A DNA stretch of 64,000 nucleotides from Saururus chinensis (lineage: Eukaryota > Streptophyta > Magnoliopsida > Piperales > Saururaceae). Position numbers and translations under genes: made by a program. Location of the stretch: assembly GCA_035235625.1 (NCBI GenBank), contig CP141143.1, positions 24,969,092 to 25,033,091 on the forward strand, given 5' to 3'. Within the stretch, counting starts at the first letter, position 1; the number at the start of each line of letters is the position of its first letter. This document shows positions 46,456-58,380 of the stretch, piece by piece. The notes beneath the pieces were generated by a model that made no database searches, had not been told where the DNA came from, and saw nothing but the letters and a program-made list of their open reading frames with translations.

Positions 46456-48831
46456 CAGTTTGTTTGTATATGTACGTGGTCACACTTTAGACAATCGATG
46501 GGTTGTTCCTTACAATCCCTTTTTGCTGAAACGTTATGATTGTCACATGAATGTTGAGGTATGTTCAAGTATCAAGGCTGTAAAGTACCTTTACAAATAT
46601 ATATAAGGGTCATGATCATATCTCTGTGCAATTGATGAACAATTTACATGTTGATGCGATAAAGAGTTATCAAAACTCACGGTGGGTATCTCCACCCAAG
46701 GTAGCTTGGCGAATTTTTGCATTCAGCCTTAGTGATAATTGTCTAGCTGTTATCAATTTGCAACTTCACTGACCAAATAAGCATACAATCTCTTTCTATG
46801 ATGGTCAAAATTTAGCTGATTTTCTTGGTAATGAGGTGAACTGTCAAACCATGTTGACAACTTTCTTTGAAAGAAACAAGGTTGATTCACATGCTCGGAC
46901 GTTACTCTATCGAGAATTTCCCACCTTTTATGTTTATAATGGTCAAAACCGTTCATGGGATCCGAGAAAATCTGGTTTTTCAATTGGTAGAATAAACACT
47001 GCAAATCCTTTTGAAGGAGAAAGATATTATTTAAGACTTTTATTGAATCACGTTTGTCGAATAGAGTCATTTGAACATTTTTTATATGTTAAAGGCATAC
47101 AATGTAAGACGTTTTGTGAGGGGGCACAGATGATGAGATTATTGCTTGATGACAATGATATATTGCTATGTTTGGAAGAGGCATCAACGTTCTCAATGCC
47201 TACTTTATTAAGAACACTATTTGCAACAATTTTGGCATTTTGCAAACCTGTTGATGTGCAAAAATTATGGGACACTCTGCTTTTGGATATGTTTGACGAC
47301 TGTGTTTTTGCAAGTGGAGTTTCAGACACCGTACGTGCTGCTTATGTATTGAAAGAAATTGGTGAGTGTGTTGTGAATTTAGGACGTTCTTTGGATGAAT
47401 TTGATTTACCAAAGATTGAACTTGATTCTTTTAGGTATAGTCGAACAATAGAGGTAATTGAGGAGGGAGTAATTCCAATATCGCATCAAGATTAAGCATA
47501 TGACATAATTATTGTACGAGTTGAATCTAGATTACCCGGTGTTTTCTTTGTCTACGGTCCTGGTGGGACGGGTAAGACTTTTTTATATAGAGCTATTCTT
47601 ACAACAGTTAGACAAAGAGGAATGATTGCGCTCGCAATAGTAACCTCTGGGGTTGCTGCATCAATCTTGCCAGAAGGCCGTACTGCTCATTCTAGATTTA
47701 AGATCCCGATTGACATTGGTGTTAATAGTTCTTGCAATATTTCAAAACAAAGTGGGCTAGCACAATTACTTGCACAAACAGATTTGATTATATGGGATGA
47801 AGCACCAATGACAAAAAGGTATGCATTTGAGGCCTTGGATCACACTCTCCAAGATATACTAGATTGTTCAAAACCTTTTGGTGGAAAAGTGGTTGTGTTT
47901 GGTGGAGATTTTCGACAAGTATTGCCAGTGGTCCCCAAAGGTACAAGAGAAGAGATAGTTGATGCAAGTTTGGTGCGGTCAAGGCTTTGGCAAACCATTG
48001 AGATATTGCCTCTCACTATAAATATGCGAGTAAGAAATGATCCAGATTTTTGTTCATATTTACTTCGGATTGGCGATGGAGATGAAACATGTGTTCAAGA
48101 TGATTACTTTCATATTTAATCAAATATGTTGATTCAAGCTTCAAATTTTGAAATAGGAACTTCCAAATTGATTGCAGAAATATTTTCATCTTTACCAACA
48201 CAAGTTATGGAACCAAGTTATTTGAGAGAGGTGCATTTTGACAACTAAGAATGAATTCGTTGATTAATTAAATGCAAGAATTGTTTTGTTGTGTAGTGGC
48301 AATGCAGTAACATACTACAGTTATGATACGACAATTGATGATACAAATAATTTCTCTTCACATGAGTTCCTTAACACACTTACTCCTAATGGCCTACATC
48401 CACATAAATTGGTACTCAAGGAAAATTGCCCAATCATGTTATTGCAAAACCTAGATCCAAGGAATGGACTGTGTAATGGAACAAGGTTGATTTGTATCAA
48501 GTTTGATCATAATGTTATTCATTCTCAAATTGCAACAGGGGAATATAATGGAAGAAATATTTTTTCACCAAGGATTCCTATGAAGTCAACAGATAATGAA
48601 AAATGCCCATTTAGATTTAAATGTAAACAATTTCCAATAAGATTGGCATTTGCGATGACCATAAATAAAGCTCAAGGTCAAACCATTGAAAATGTCGGTT
48701 TGTACTTACCTGGACCTATTTTCTCTCATGGCCAATTATATGTTGCTTTATCAAGAGGTACTTCTAAATTGAAAACAAAAATCTTGATCAAACATTCTTC
48801 GGATAAGACAATACCACATGGATCGACATAG
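46456..48831 (+). pseudogene. Helitron Pif1-like helicase region, decayed
   Basis: The C-terminal half of RepHel is a superfamily 1B 5'-3' helicase of the Pif1 type that unwinds the element during rolling-circle transposition. After YDCHMNVEVCSSIKAVKYLY (Rep-Hel linker), a 219-residue open piece (46836-47495) leads to motif I, VFFVYGPGGTGKTFLYRAIL (about 47540-47600). Then come TSGVAASILPEGRTAHS (Ia), LIIWDEAPM (II), VVVFGGDFRQVLPVVPKGT (III), NMRVRNDPD (IV) and, after stops and a frame change, CPIMLLQNLDP, AFAMTINKAQGQTIENVG (V) and HGQLYVALSRGTS (VI). All core motifs are present in order, but at least four stops or frameshifts break the frame. Confidence 0.92.
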
Positions 48832-48834
48832 AAT

Positions 48835-51000
48835 GTTGTATTTAAAGAAGTGTTTACCAAATAGCTTGTGAGTTACATAATAATTGATCTTAATATTGGA
48901 AAGACCAAAATACGCTCATTTGACAACTTAAAGGGTTCTAGAATCGTTATGAACATACGCGTTGTTGATGAAGAGGTTAGTACCTCAAATTATTTATCAT
49001 TCATAATTGCATTGATTTACATTTATGTTAGTCCTTGTTTGATTGAATTATTTCATAAGCATATCAATGTTTGTTGTGGTTTTATTGCTTATCTATTGTT
49101 ATAGGGTTCTAGAATTCAATTGTCAGTGTTCAATGAGTTAGTTGAATCATTCAAGAGAACAACCTTGGAAGGTAAAATGTATTACATATCCAATGGTTTG
49201 ATCAAATGTTTAGCTGCTACATATGGATGAGGTACAACTGACTATGAGATCATTATTCAGAAACGTACAACAATTGTTCTTGTGCTAGATGAATTTGCTA
49301 TAACGAGTTATGACAATTGTAGAATTACTGGGCTAGACACACTTCAAGTCACCAAAAATACACAAGAAACAATAAGTAAGAACGCATACTAGAAAAACAA
49401 AATCTTAATATATATGCATTTAGTTAATTTTTTTATCCATGTTTGTTGATAGATGTCCTTGGAGTTGTAATTAGCATTGGTAATCGAAAGATTGTACGCA
49501 GGCCTAATGGAACTAAAGTTAATCGTCAATCCCTTGAGTTGATTGATAAAAATGAAATTCACAAACTGAGTTCACAGTTTATGCTAGGTTGTTTTCTAAA
49601 CATTTTCGTTTGTAGTTGTACAATGCCAATTTTAATAAGCTTATGGGGAGATATCATGGAAAATAATGTACCAATTCTTGAGGAATGTCGTGGCAATTAC
49701 CCAATTGTTTATTTAATAGTAGTGCGAGTCCAAGAATTTCGAGGTATGCTATATTATTTACCCAAATTTAAAGCAAGTTTATTTGATTAAATTATCTTAT
49801 GTGTTGCATAAACAACTCATATATATATTATTTTTTCGGTCTTATATTTGTAGAACGACTAACCTTATCCTCAACAACTGTTAAAAAAAACCCATCAACC
49901 CAAGGTTTGAAGCAGCTGTAGACCTTAAGACTTGGTAAGATTTTTTATAAATAGTTATCACTTTAATTAAATTGTAACCATGTAATTGTTTGTAAGTAAA
50001 CATCTGTATTTATATGTTTTTTGATTCAAAACATATTTTAGGTACTCAAAGAATATGCAACAAGTTTCAAATATGGTGGACATAGAGATTTCGCGCCGAA
50101 ATGGTTTGAAAACACATGTGAAACAAATTATAGATATTGTGAATATTAAAGAAGAATTGGTTCAAGTTATGTTACTTCCTCTGACTGATCACTTGTATAG
50201 AATTTCAATTTTTTGTTATATATGTAAATATTTATATAGACAAATAAATGAATAAACATATTTGTAATATTTAACTAAACATTCATTTCCTTGTTTAGCC
50301 TGAATTTTTTGCAATTGATGCGTGGTTTCTAAAGAAAAGTTTGGATCAAGATATTTGGTACATTGCATGTTCAAAATGCAACAAAAAAATTAACAATCAT
50401 CATAATGTTGATGCATGTGACAAATGTCATGTTACTCCAATTGTGAATGTTCACAGGTATATTTCACATATAGCTTTGCCGATTTAAAATCGTTTCGTAA
50501 TGCTCATAACTATTTTGTTATTATTTGTATATAGGTTTTATTTTCGAGCAAATATAGGAGACAATACTTGCAACATGTGGATACCTATTTTTGATACATA
50601 AGCAGAAAAATGCTTGGATACTCAGCTGATGCAATGCATAATTTAAAGGTAACATCTATGATATGTTTATGATACTAAATAATGTGCTATGTTGAAATGA
50701 TAAATTATGGGATGAAAAGTTAATATATTCATTTTTAATATTGTGAAGCTTTCTAATGAGCGTGGCTTCAGAGCAATTATAGATGAACTCATTTGGAAAT
50801 CATTTATGTTTGTCCTCAAAATGGATCAGAAAATTATTGCAGACGAAGTTGTTAGGTCAACTACATGTGTCTCAATTACAAGAACCAAAAAGGGTATTTT
50901 TTTTCGCCTAAATGTTTGTTGCTCAGTTTCGTTTCTCACTGCATGTCGAAGGTCTTTTTTAAATCTTTGTTTGGTTTTTATTTGCAGGTACAGTTGAACA
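48835..51000 (+). pseudogene. Helitron-borne RPA70-like (single-strand-binding) exons
   Basis: Downstream of the helicase lie exon-like pieces of a replication protein A large-subunit-like gene, a usual companion in plant Helitrons. About 48868-48990 encodes IDLNIGKTKIRSFDNLKGSR and IVMNIRVVDEE (OB-fold start). About 49105-49375 encodes SRIQLSVFNELVESFKRTTL, EGKMYYISNGLIK and TSYDNCRITG. About 50300-50460 encodes PEFFAIDAWFLKKSLDQDIW, then CSKCNKKINNHHNVDACDKC (a CxxC...CxxC zinc ribbon as in the RPA C-terminal OB fold). About 50536-50600 encodes YFRANIGDNTCNMWIPIFD. T-rich introns separate them. Some carry stops, so the gene is probably dead. Order and strand fit one gene read with Rep/helicase. 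Confidence 0.78.
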
Positions 51001-51855
51001 TGAAGATGAGAATGATTCTACATCAACATAAACTATACTTCATTAATTTTAGCTATTTAACTTCTTTATTCTTACTTGCTTTTATAGACTATTGGCTTAT
51101 CATATACTTCTGTTCTCTCTAAATTAGACAAACTAGGTTGTTAAACATGAGATTGTCATAACTTACATTCGATCTACATAATTTATAGATTTACATTGTT
51201 ATATTATTTGATTAGACTTGTCGTTTTAAAGACTTCTATATTACTTACTCATTTTCGTCCATTTTTTGTTTATGGTTTGGGGTTTACAATTTAAAGTTTA
51301 GGGATTACGATTTATATTTGTTTTCCTATGATGGTCATATGTGAATGTGATTTCAAGTTTACATGTTTGGCCATGTTTCCTTTAAGAAAATTTATACTTT
51401 TCAATACTATAATAACTCTGATGATTGTGCATCATGTTTGAATAATTATTATTTTACACAATGTATATTTATATAAAAAAATACAAAAAATTATTAGTTT
51501 TAGTGTATTGCTGTTAGTCCATCTATCAAAATAATAGAACATTTAGATGTTTACTTATGTGTTAGGTTTTATTTTATATGTAACTCTATTTCAAATAAAA
51601 TCATTAAAAACAAATTGTAAAAGTAATGTGAAATCGATTACCTTTCATTACAATAGTTATAATCAGTTATATTTGATACATATGTTTTTAATTCGCTCTT
51701 CAATTTGACCTTATGACATTATGTTCTTCAAATTAAATTTGATTCAACAATACACCAAATATTTGGTATATGTAATATATTTTTATGTGGTTAATTTTTT
51801 TATATTTTTACGATAAAAAATATATTATATTTTTATTATTTTATATAAAAAATTT
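51001..51855. other. AT-rich Helitron 3' non-coding region
   Basis: The sequence between the last RPA-like exon and the 3' hairpin is very AT-rich and shows no gene. Confidence 0.5.
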
Positions 51856-51885
51856 CACGTGCTTTTGCACGTGCACTATTCCTAG
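51856..51885 (+). repeat. Helitron 3' terminal hairpin and CTAG end
   Basis: CACGTGC and GCACGTG form a 7-bp stem with a TTTT loop. Eight bases later CTAG ends the element and the host continues with T (51886). This is the transposition terminator signal of Helitrons. Confidence 0.9.
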
Positions 51886-52024
51886 TATGTGAAAAAAGTC
51901 ATGCACAATGGCTGTCTTGAGTGTCTCGCTTTTGAGTCTTGCTAGCATGAAAAACTCCTTAGGTTTGGGTTTAATGGTACCGGGGTCCAGGTTGGCCTCT
52001 TAGGTGAAAGTTTATTATTGTTAA

Positions 52025-52229
52025 ATGCGAAAGAGAGATGTGATTATTATTTTGATAAAAATAACAAAAATTAAAAAAAGAGTTAAGATATCTTGTATTA
52101 ATATAAGGTGAAGATAGTATTTTATTTAAATACTTAATAACTTAAATTGAGCCAAATAGAGATATTAATATAAAATAAATTGATAAGTCATTTTTCTTGA
52201 TTAGGCTATTAATATAAGAACTGAGGGAG
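52025..52229. mobile_element. Stowaway-type MITE copy, diverged
   Basis: The right end reads TTCTTGATTAGGCTATTAAT, ATAAGAACTGAGGGAG, followed by TA. In reverse complement it matches the CTCCCTC...TTATATTAATAGCC start of the MITE family at 6726. The left end is not clear. Confidence 0.5.
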
Positions 52230-52603
52230 TATCAATATTTTTTTAGCTATCGGCTTCCTACATAAAGAAGGAGGATTATCATGCTATAGAAATAATATTG
52301 GGATGGGGACGACAAATGGGACTCAACCCAACCTTCAAAATCTTAACCAAGTGGGGTGGGCACTTATTTTGGTTATTTATTTAGATTTTATGCATGTACA
52401 TATACAGAGAAAGTCAAGCATGGATTAAAAACCACCAAATCCTTTGTCTATGGGCAGGGGAACTTGGTGCTTTGATCCAAATTAATATTCGATGTTTATA
52501 ATATCCTACCCAAACATGAATCAAGCTACTTTTTCAAATCGACTCAGGGTAAATTAAATCGATTACATTATTCTAATTTTAAACCTCATCTTGAAGCTAG
52601 ATA

Positions 52604-52798
52604 TTCTCTCTGTCCCAAATTAATAGCTCTAATTAGCAAGAAAAATTATTTTATATTAATAACTTTTTTTATTCAATTTAAGTGATTGGGTACTTAGAAA
52701 AAGTATCATGAACTTATTTTCCCTTCTCATAAATGTAAGTTTCATCATTTAATAAAAATCTTTACTTTTTAAATATAGCTACTAATATAGAATAAAAT
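52604..52798. mobile_element. Stowaway-type MITE copy, same family as in the WDR43 intron
   Basis: TCTCTCTGTCCCAAATTAAT, AGCTCTAATTAGCAAGAAAA, and later AGTGATTGGGTACTTAGAAA, AAGTATCATGAACTTATTTT run parallel to 6726-6926. The CTCCGTCC tips are decayed. About 195 bp, non-coding. Confidence 0.7.
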
Positions 52799-52921
52799 AA
52801 ATATTAAATTAAATTTCTTCTATGTGACTAATTTGCTCAGTCTTGCGTACAGAAATGCATAGGAGTGTGATCTACCGTCCTAATGCACATCACAAGTTTT
52901 ACTTTTCTACCTTGTTAGAGG

Positions 52922-53649
52922 TAGGGGTGTTAAGGGACGGAAACGGACGTGGACAGAGGGTTGTCTGTGTCCGTCCGTTATTTGAATAACTTTTGTCCGT
53001 ATCTACCCTAGTTCGTATTATATTTTGTCCAAATTCGTCCGCTATGGACACAGACGGACACCGACTGACATGGACAAATATTTCAACACCTAAATTTTTA
53101 TCTCAATTAAAATGTTTTAGAACTTTTATAGCATCTAAAAGTTGTCTTAACATGTTACATAGGTACTAGATCTATATTTCTAAGTTATCTAATACCTATG
53201 TAGTATATTAAGATTATTCTAACATGCTATATAAGTTATGTATTTATATTTTCAAACTGGTCAGTACTTATGTAGCATGTTAGGATTGTTCTAACATTGT
53301 ACATAAGTACTTGATTCATGTTTTTAAGTTATAAAGTGCCTATGTAGCATGTTAGGACTGTCCTAAGATGATACATAGGAACTAAATTCTATTTTCTTCT
53401 AATAGTTAGTAATAATTACTACTATATTTAAGGGAATGTTAGGTAAGAGTGGCGGACGCGGACATCTACGGACACGAATAAGGGTATGTCCGTGTCCATA
53501 GCTCCCTATTAGTATGGATAAAAAAATGTCCATTCTATATAAAAACGGACACGGACACAGACACAGACGAACATACGGACAATGGACATCCATAAACACC
53601 CCTAATTAGAGGTTGATGTACGGACAATGGACATCCATGAACACCCCTA
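52922..53649. mobile_element. Non-autonomous hAT-like element with 8-bp target duplication
   Basis: The left tip TAGGGGTGTTAAGGGACGG faces the right tip CCATGAACACCCCTA. Subterminal regions are full of CGGACACGGAC/GTCCGTGTCCG motifs in opposite orientation. The flanks are GTTAGAGG at 52914-52921 and GTTAGAGG at 53650-53657, a perfect 8-bp duplication as made by hAT transposases. There is no coding capacity. The right terminus is duplicated: an almost identical end lies 45 bp earlier with a flank ATTAGAGG. Confidence 0.85.
53148..53390. repeat. 72-bp imperfect-palindrome tandem repeats inside the hAT-like element
   Basis: Units beginning TAACATG or TAAGATG at about 53148, 53220, 53292 and 53363 each run from TACATAGGTACT-like text to CTATGTAGCATGTTAGGA-like text, so each unit is itself an imperfect palindrome. 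There are three full copies and a partial one. Confidence 0.75.
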
Positions 53650-53674
53650 GTTAGAGGTTAATGTCCAGTCATGA

Positions 53675-53940
53675 CCTATTTATGTTGCAATCAGCAAACA
53701 TCTTCATTTGAAATGCCAGGACCATGGTAGCCTTCTTATGTAAATACCATAGTAAAAAGTAATAACTAAAATATGAATATTTACCACCTCATCTTTTAGC
53801 TAGCAAACCCTATTTATGTTGCTATCAGCAAACATCTTCGTTTGAAATGCCAGGACCATGGTAGCCTTCTTATGTAAATACCATAGTAAAAAGTCATAAC
53901 TAAAAGATGAATATATCTTTTAGTTAGCAAACCCTGTGGA
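53675..53940. repeat. 134-bp tandem duplication
   Basis: CCTATTTATGTTGC at 53675 recurs at 53809. The copies share AATGCCAGGACCATGGTAGC, CTTCTTATGTAAATACCATA and end in TTAGCTAGCAAACCC or TTAGTTAGCAAACCC. Non-coding. Confidence 0.9.
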
Positions 53941-56030
53941 AAAACATGACTATTATGATTCCAAGAAACATGGCTATATGAAAAAGGTAAGCTAAGTCAA
54001 CTTGATAGAAAAAGCTTATCATGTTGATTTTTAAAATATAGATCTTATTAATATTTTTTGAGCGAAATACCAAATAAAATAAAAAGAGTATCATAAAAAA
54101 TAGAATACTATAAATTTTGGGTCTATTTGGACATATGGGCCCTGTTTATCATGACACTTCAATCTCACAATCAAATCAATTGTTGAGATTATATTTTCTA
54201 ATTTGGGCCTTTAGAGTTGTACAATAGGTACAAAACTAATTAAGATTTAAATATCTTATTTTAAGATATGGGTCTACAAAATTTGAGGTTATTTCAATAT
54301 ATAAAACTATTTGTTTAAACCACATTAAATTTAAATCATTGATTTGGGGTTGAAACTTTGTGCCGCCTTGATCAGCCCAAAATGTATCAATACCTTTTTC
54401 ATGTGGCCCACAAAAATAGGCCCGCTAAAAAATTTAACCTGATTACTCAAAAGAGATTAAGAAGGAAAACCTAGTGAATGGTCATCTCAGCTGTAATACT
54501 TATTGAGCTAGTGGCTTCAAACTCCACTTTCTTCAACTCAATTCATACATTATGCTTAAGAAACAATGAATCTACTGCACTATGTTTAAAGATTGGTTTC
54601 AAAGAAACTTGGAACAAAATGGGCTAAAATCAAATCAAAAGTTCAAATAGGAGACACAATGAGCATCATATATGTGGAGTCCAATCATTTCACAATCAGG
54701 ATTAATTACCACAATCTACAAAGTCAAAATTAGTATAATAACAATAATTGTATTTGAAATAAACAAAAGTGAGAACACTAATAATAGTGGGTGGTCTACT
54801 TTCGATTTGTAAACTTAGGCTCTCAATTTTTGTGGGTCTGTCTGGTCATGTTTATATAGAAAAGTATATAAGCATCACTATTAGAGTAGATATAGGAAGG
54901 GTCAGTGGTAGTGGCCAAAATAAAAAAAAGCAACAATTAGAAAAAATAATCTATCTTTCAATATGTTGTTCTGTATTTTCATCACTCCACGTTCACAACT
55001 TTACTTCAGTCACCAAATGAAACTATATATGTCATTTACTTCCAAAGCATTTAACTAATCTGTGCTGCTCACATTCAACTTAATTAAAAAATCTCCTGAC
55101 CTATGATGACATTGGTGGGCTCTTCCTCTCCAACAGTATTAGTTTGAAACCTAATTTGGTGCCCAAAGCAAAAAGATAAGGGTGCAAAGCTCGGAGAGTA
55201 GGTTAAGGAAAGCAAACCTACGAAGATTAGGTGACTGAAAAGTGCTAAGTTTAACAAATTGGTGGGTCCTAACTTTACAAATGATTTGTCATATGAGCTA
55301 CAGTTAACTTGCACCAGTACTTATCAAATAGAATTGCCAATTATGTTAACTAACTTTTTTGAAAACTGATTTTACCTGAAAATCAACTTATTTTTCTGGA
55401 TGTTCGGAAAGTACTCTTTTAGCAAAAAAAAAAGGAAAGAAAGAAAGAAGAAAATAAATAACGAATCACATCCAAAATTTATTAGTTTAGCTCAAAATTC
55501 TTCTAGGCATGATGATGCAGCTTTATAGTCAAACTAATATATTGAGGGCATGCAACATTAGTAGTGTGGCCCACTTAAGTTAATTCTTGAAAATTTACTG
55601 AGGAAGGTCTAGCACTCATACTTACTACATGAACATGGAGGTGTGAATCTGGGGAGGGCGAGAACAACAAAAAGACACAGAACATACATACACGAATTAT
55701 CACATGCCCTCGTACAAAAAAGAAAATGCACGATGACAATATTGCTATGCAAACTACAACAAACAATGACCTGACATAAGAAAGATCCATCATGTACAAA
55801 CAAGTCTGAACCAAATGAGCTTAGGGCCATGGTGCCTAAATTATAGAATATGGTATCAGGTTCCCTTATAAGGTCCGAGGTAACCCACATCCACCACATA
55901 ATATTTCTCTTGTGGTGGCCTAGGAAACTTGGAGTTTAGTGTGACTGAAGACTAGAATCATAGGCTGAACCCTCACAACCTGCTACTAGAAATACAAATC
56001 TCATACTAAAATCACAAACTATCATTACGT
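53941..56030. other. Intergenic DNA, no gene seen
   Basis: About 2.1 kb of AT-rich sequence. Open frames of 70-96 codons at 54769-55020, 55084-55314 and 55575-55899 show no domains and read like chance frames. Confidence 0.4.
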
Positions 56031-56039
56031 TTTGAGTAA

Positions 56040-56640
56040 CCTTTCATGATCTCCCCCTATAGGCTTGTTGCTCTTTCGATGATACACCTGCATCTACACA
56101 GGTAACATCAATTGCTCCTATACAAATTTTAAATCATGGATAATACTTTCTCTTATTCCTAATGTAGCTAGATCTGTGATAGGGACTAATATTTTGTACT
56201 ATCATCTTTGCAGCCCATTCAATGCATCTAGTACTTTATTAAAGTACCAATTTACTGTTTCTTGTGAGTAGGACATAAGATAACCTATAACACGATGACC
56301 TTCTATATGACCACAAATATGTAGAAAATACCTCATTTGCTCCTCTTCTCAACATGTGATGTGTCCTTGAGCAACTCTTTGACCCTCATTTCATAACATA
56401 ACAACATGAACATCTTTTTGTTCATGCAGTACATATTATGACAAATTTCATTAGACGCATTCAACATGTTGTATAATATCTGTCCACCCCTATCTCGATG
56501 CATGCGTACAACATTCCTTGGAGGGAATGCCATGCTTAAATAATAAATGATTGCCTCATCTTCACTTGTGTCAAATACTAGCTCTTCCCAAGTTAATGGC
56601 ATGGCCCCTATAATAATTTGCAATCAATGCCAAATGAATC
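56040..56640 (-). pseudogene. PIF/Harbinger transposase fragment, degenerate
   Basis: The minus strand encodes the N-terminal part of a HARBI1-type DDE transposase: NEICHNMYCMNKKMFMLLCY, EMRVKELLKDTSHVEKRSK (56623-56333), then MRYFLHICGHIEGHRVIGYL, SYSQETVNWYFNKVLDALN, a stop, and a decayed segment containing IIHDLKFV, a stop and EQLMLPV where the first catalytic Asp (IGAIDGT) is normally found, here unrecognisable. The family's F.H..GH..R.....F..S.ETI...F..VL.AL pattern is clear. At least two stops are visible and the rest of the catalytic domain is absent. Confidence 0.75.
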
Positions 56641-56939
56641 ATAATTAATTGACTACAATGCACATATGACAAATTAGAATTACAAATCATAATAAGATGT
56701 GGTAAGCTATTATATCTATTTTATAAATTAGAACCATGCATAACAAACACAAGCATTAAACATAAGCAATATTGGACATAGAAGTTTAGATAAAATCCTC
56801 AAGTGCATAACAAATGCTTAGATAACTAAGGAAGAGCATAAAATCCTCAAGTGCATAACAAACTAGTAGAAATGAAAGAATTAGATACAGGGAACTAATC
56901 TGAATATGAAGTATGGCAAATATCACAACCAATTCATCC

Positions 56940-57545
56940 TTAGATTTGGAGCATCACCCAATGCCAACCAAATGAGCCTAAACTTTGTTTTCATAAACTT
57001 CAAGAGTGCATTCAAGAAGATGCGGTCATCTTCTTTGTACTCTAGCCATCATCCAGTCAATTGTCTTGCATAGAAGCTTTCTCACACAATTTCATTCCGA
57101 TCAATCATGGCAATAGCAATGGACTCGCCAATTGATGTAGTAGTGCTTCGAGACTTCCACTTGCGAATCGGCCTATCCTTTTTATTTCTTGGTGGTTGAG
57201 GCAAGGATGTCCCAGTAGGCAACGGAGTAGGGCTATGGGTTGGTGTGTGGGCACTCCCAGCTTGACTTGTACTACCAAATACTAAAGGTGTGTAGGTAGG
57301 CCGTTGAGCATAATCATCATCTTCATTAATCAAGTTATCAATGAATGCACCAACCCATCTCGCCGTTCTTCTTGTTCCATACCCATTCCAAAAGTGCATA
57401 TAGCCCTATGGTAAAACATCTCGTCAAGATTCTCATCAACCATATCATGAACCACCCTCTTACCAACCCCCTCATAAACACTGAAGTGACCAATCATCAC
57501 CATGTTCATCACCACTCTCATCAACTAGGGCATATGCTAAGGTTG
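56940..57545 (-). pseudogene. Degenerate MYB/SANT-like ORF1 partner of PIF/Harbinger
   Basis: Upstream of the transposase piece on the same strand, 57399-57082 encodes MHFWNGYGTRRTARWVGAFI, a Pro/Thr/Ser-rich linker and NKKDRPIRKWKSRSTTTSI, GESIAIAMIDR. Near 57020-56945 is the tail DDRIFLNALLKFMKTKFRLI, WLALGDAP. 57524-57330 gives a continuation in another frame (VHDMVDENLDEMFYH). The K/R-rich, Ser-rich linker and the closing FL.AL..F helix are like the C-terminal half of the MYB/SANT-like protein encoded by PIF/Harbinger elements. The SANT domain is not visible. The reading frame is broken. Pairing with the transposase fragment supports one dead element. Confidence 0.55.
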
Positions 57546-57588
57546 GGGCTCGGTTGAGACTACTGCTAAGGGACGAGGTTTTGCTTGT

Positions 57589-58040
57589 GAAGGGTAAAGT
57601 GTCTCCAGGAAATGGGAGGTTCTGTCCACTACCTATTGGCGTGTGAAGGGTAAAGTATTTCCGGATAAAGGGAGATTCTGTTTGCCGCCTACGGGTGCAT
57701 GAAGGGTAAACTGTCTCAGAGAAAAGGGAGGTTCTGTCCACCGCCTATGGGTGTGTGAAGGGTAAAGTGTCTTCGGGTAAGGGGAGGTTCTATCTGCCGC
57801 CTACGGGCACATGAATGGTAAAGTGTCTCTGGACAAGGGGAGGTTCTGTCCACCACCTATGGGTACAGAAAGCGGAAAGTGTCACTTGGGTAAGGGGAGG
57901 TTCTATCCATCGCCTACGGGTGTGTTGTGAGAAAAGTATCCCGGTAAAGGGGAGGTTCTATCCGTAGCCTACTGGCACGGGAAGAGAAAAGTATTCCGAA
58001 GTTAGAGGAGGTTTTGCCCGCCGTCTCTGGACCTCCAAGG
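57589..58040. repeat. 56-bp minisatellite, about eight copies
   Basis: Units containing GAAGGGTAAAGTGTCTCC, GGGGAGGTTCTGTCC and (C/A)CCGCCTA(C/T)GGG repeat at a spacing of 55-58 bases from 57591 (for example at 57647, 57702, 57759 and 57815). They are progressively more diverged to about 58030. GC content is far above the surroundings. It interrupts the coding likeness of the Harbinger ORF1 remnant at its left side. Confidence 0.85.
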
Positions 58041-58139
58041 GGGGGATGCCCTGAGTAAACAAGTAACTCCAAACATCACCACTTCCAAAACTGCAGGGGA
58101 GTACACTTTTTTAACCTTTTAATTTAATATGATTTATAT

Positions 58140-58380
58140 GCATGCACATCTTAATTAGTAATATACTAATTAAGATATATAATTTGCTATGATATGATAT
58201 AAGCTGATATGCTCCTATTTGATGTACTTTGATATATTCTGTTGTGATCTAAATTACTCTGAAATGCTCTATTGTGATAAGATATACTCCGATATGATCA
58301 GATGGTTGGATGAAATCTGATATGATCTCATAGGATTTGATATGATCCAATATGCTATGTTGTGTGTTCTACTTCGCTCT
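58140..58380. repeat. GATATGATC-rich low-complexity repeat
   Basis: TGATATGATCT, GATATGCTC, GATATACTC and similar 8-12-base words recur many times in about 240 bases, as in a worn-down short tandem repeat. Non-coding. Confidence 0.6.

Larger units (their letters stand above)
31287..51885 (+). mobile_element. Helitron region (autonomous-type, decayed; probably nested copies)
   Basis: The right end is classic: a 7-bp hairpin (CACGTGC, TTTT, GCACGTG at 51856-51873), 8 bases, then CTAG (51882-51885) followed by T. The coding part lies before it on the same strand: Rep (HUH) and Pif1-like helicase (44.3-48.8 kb) and RPA-like exons (48.8-51.0 kb), the gene set of plant autonomous Helitrons. The best 5' boundary I see is A|TCCTCCACCCTAAAAGAGCC at 31286/31287, which obeys the A|TC rule. 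A close copy of that 5' region begins near 33592, and part of it returns at 42060. The 20.6 kb may therefore be two or more nested or tandem Helitrons, and the true left end of the autonomous copy could be any of these. A broken F-box gene lies inside. Confidence 0.7.

Noticed and set aside
57345..57741. Plus-strand 70-codon frame (His-rich) and minus-strand 89-codon frame
   Set aside because: The first is antisense to the Harbinger ORF1 remnant; most of the second is translated minisatellite.
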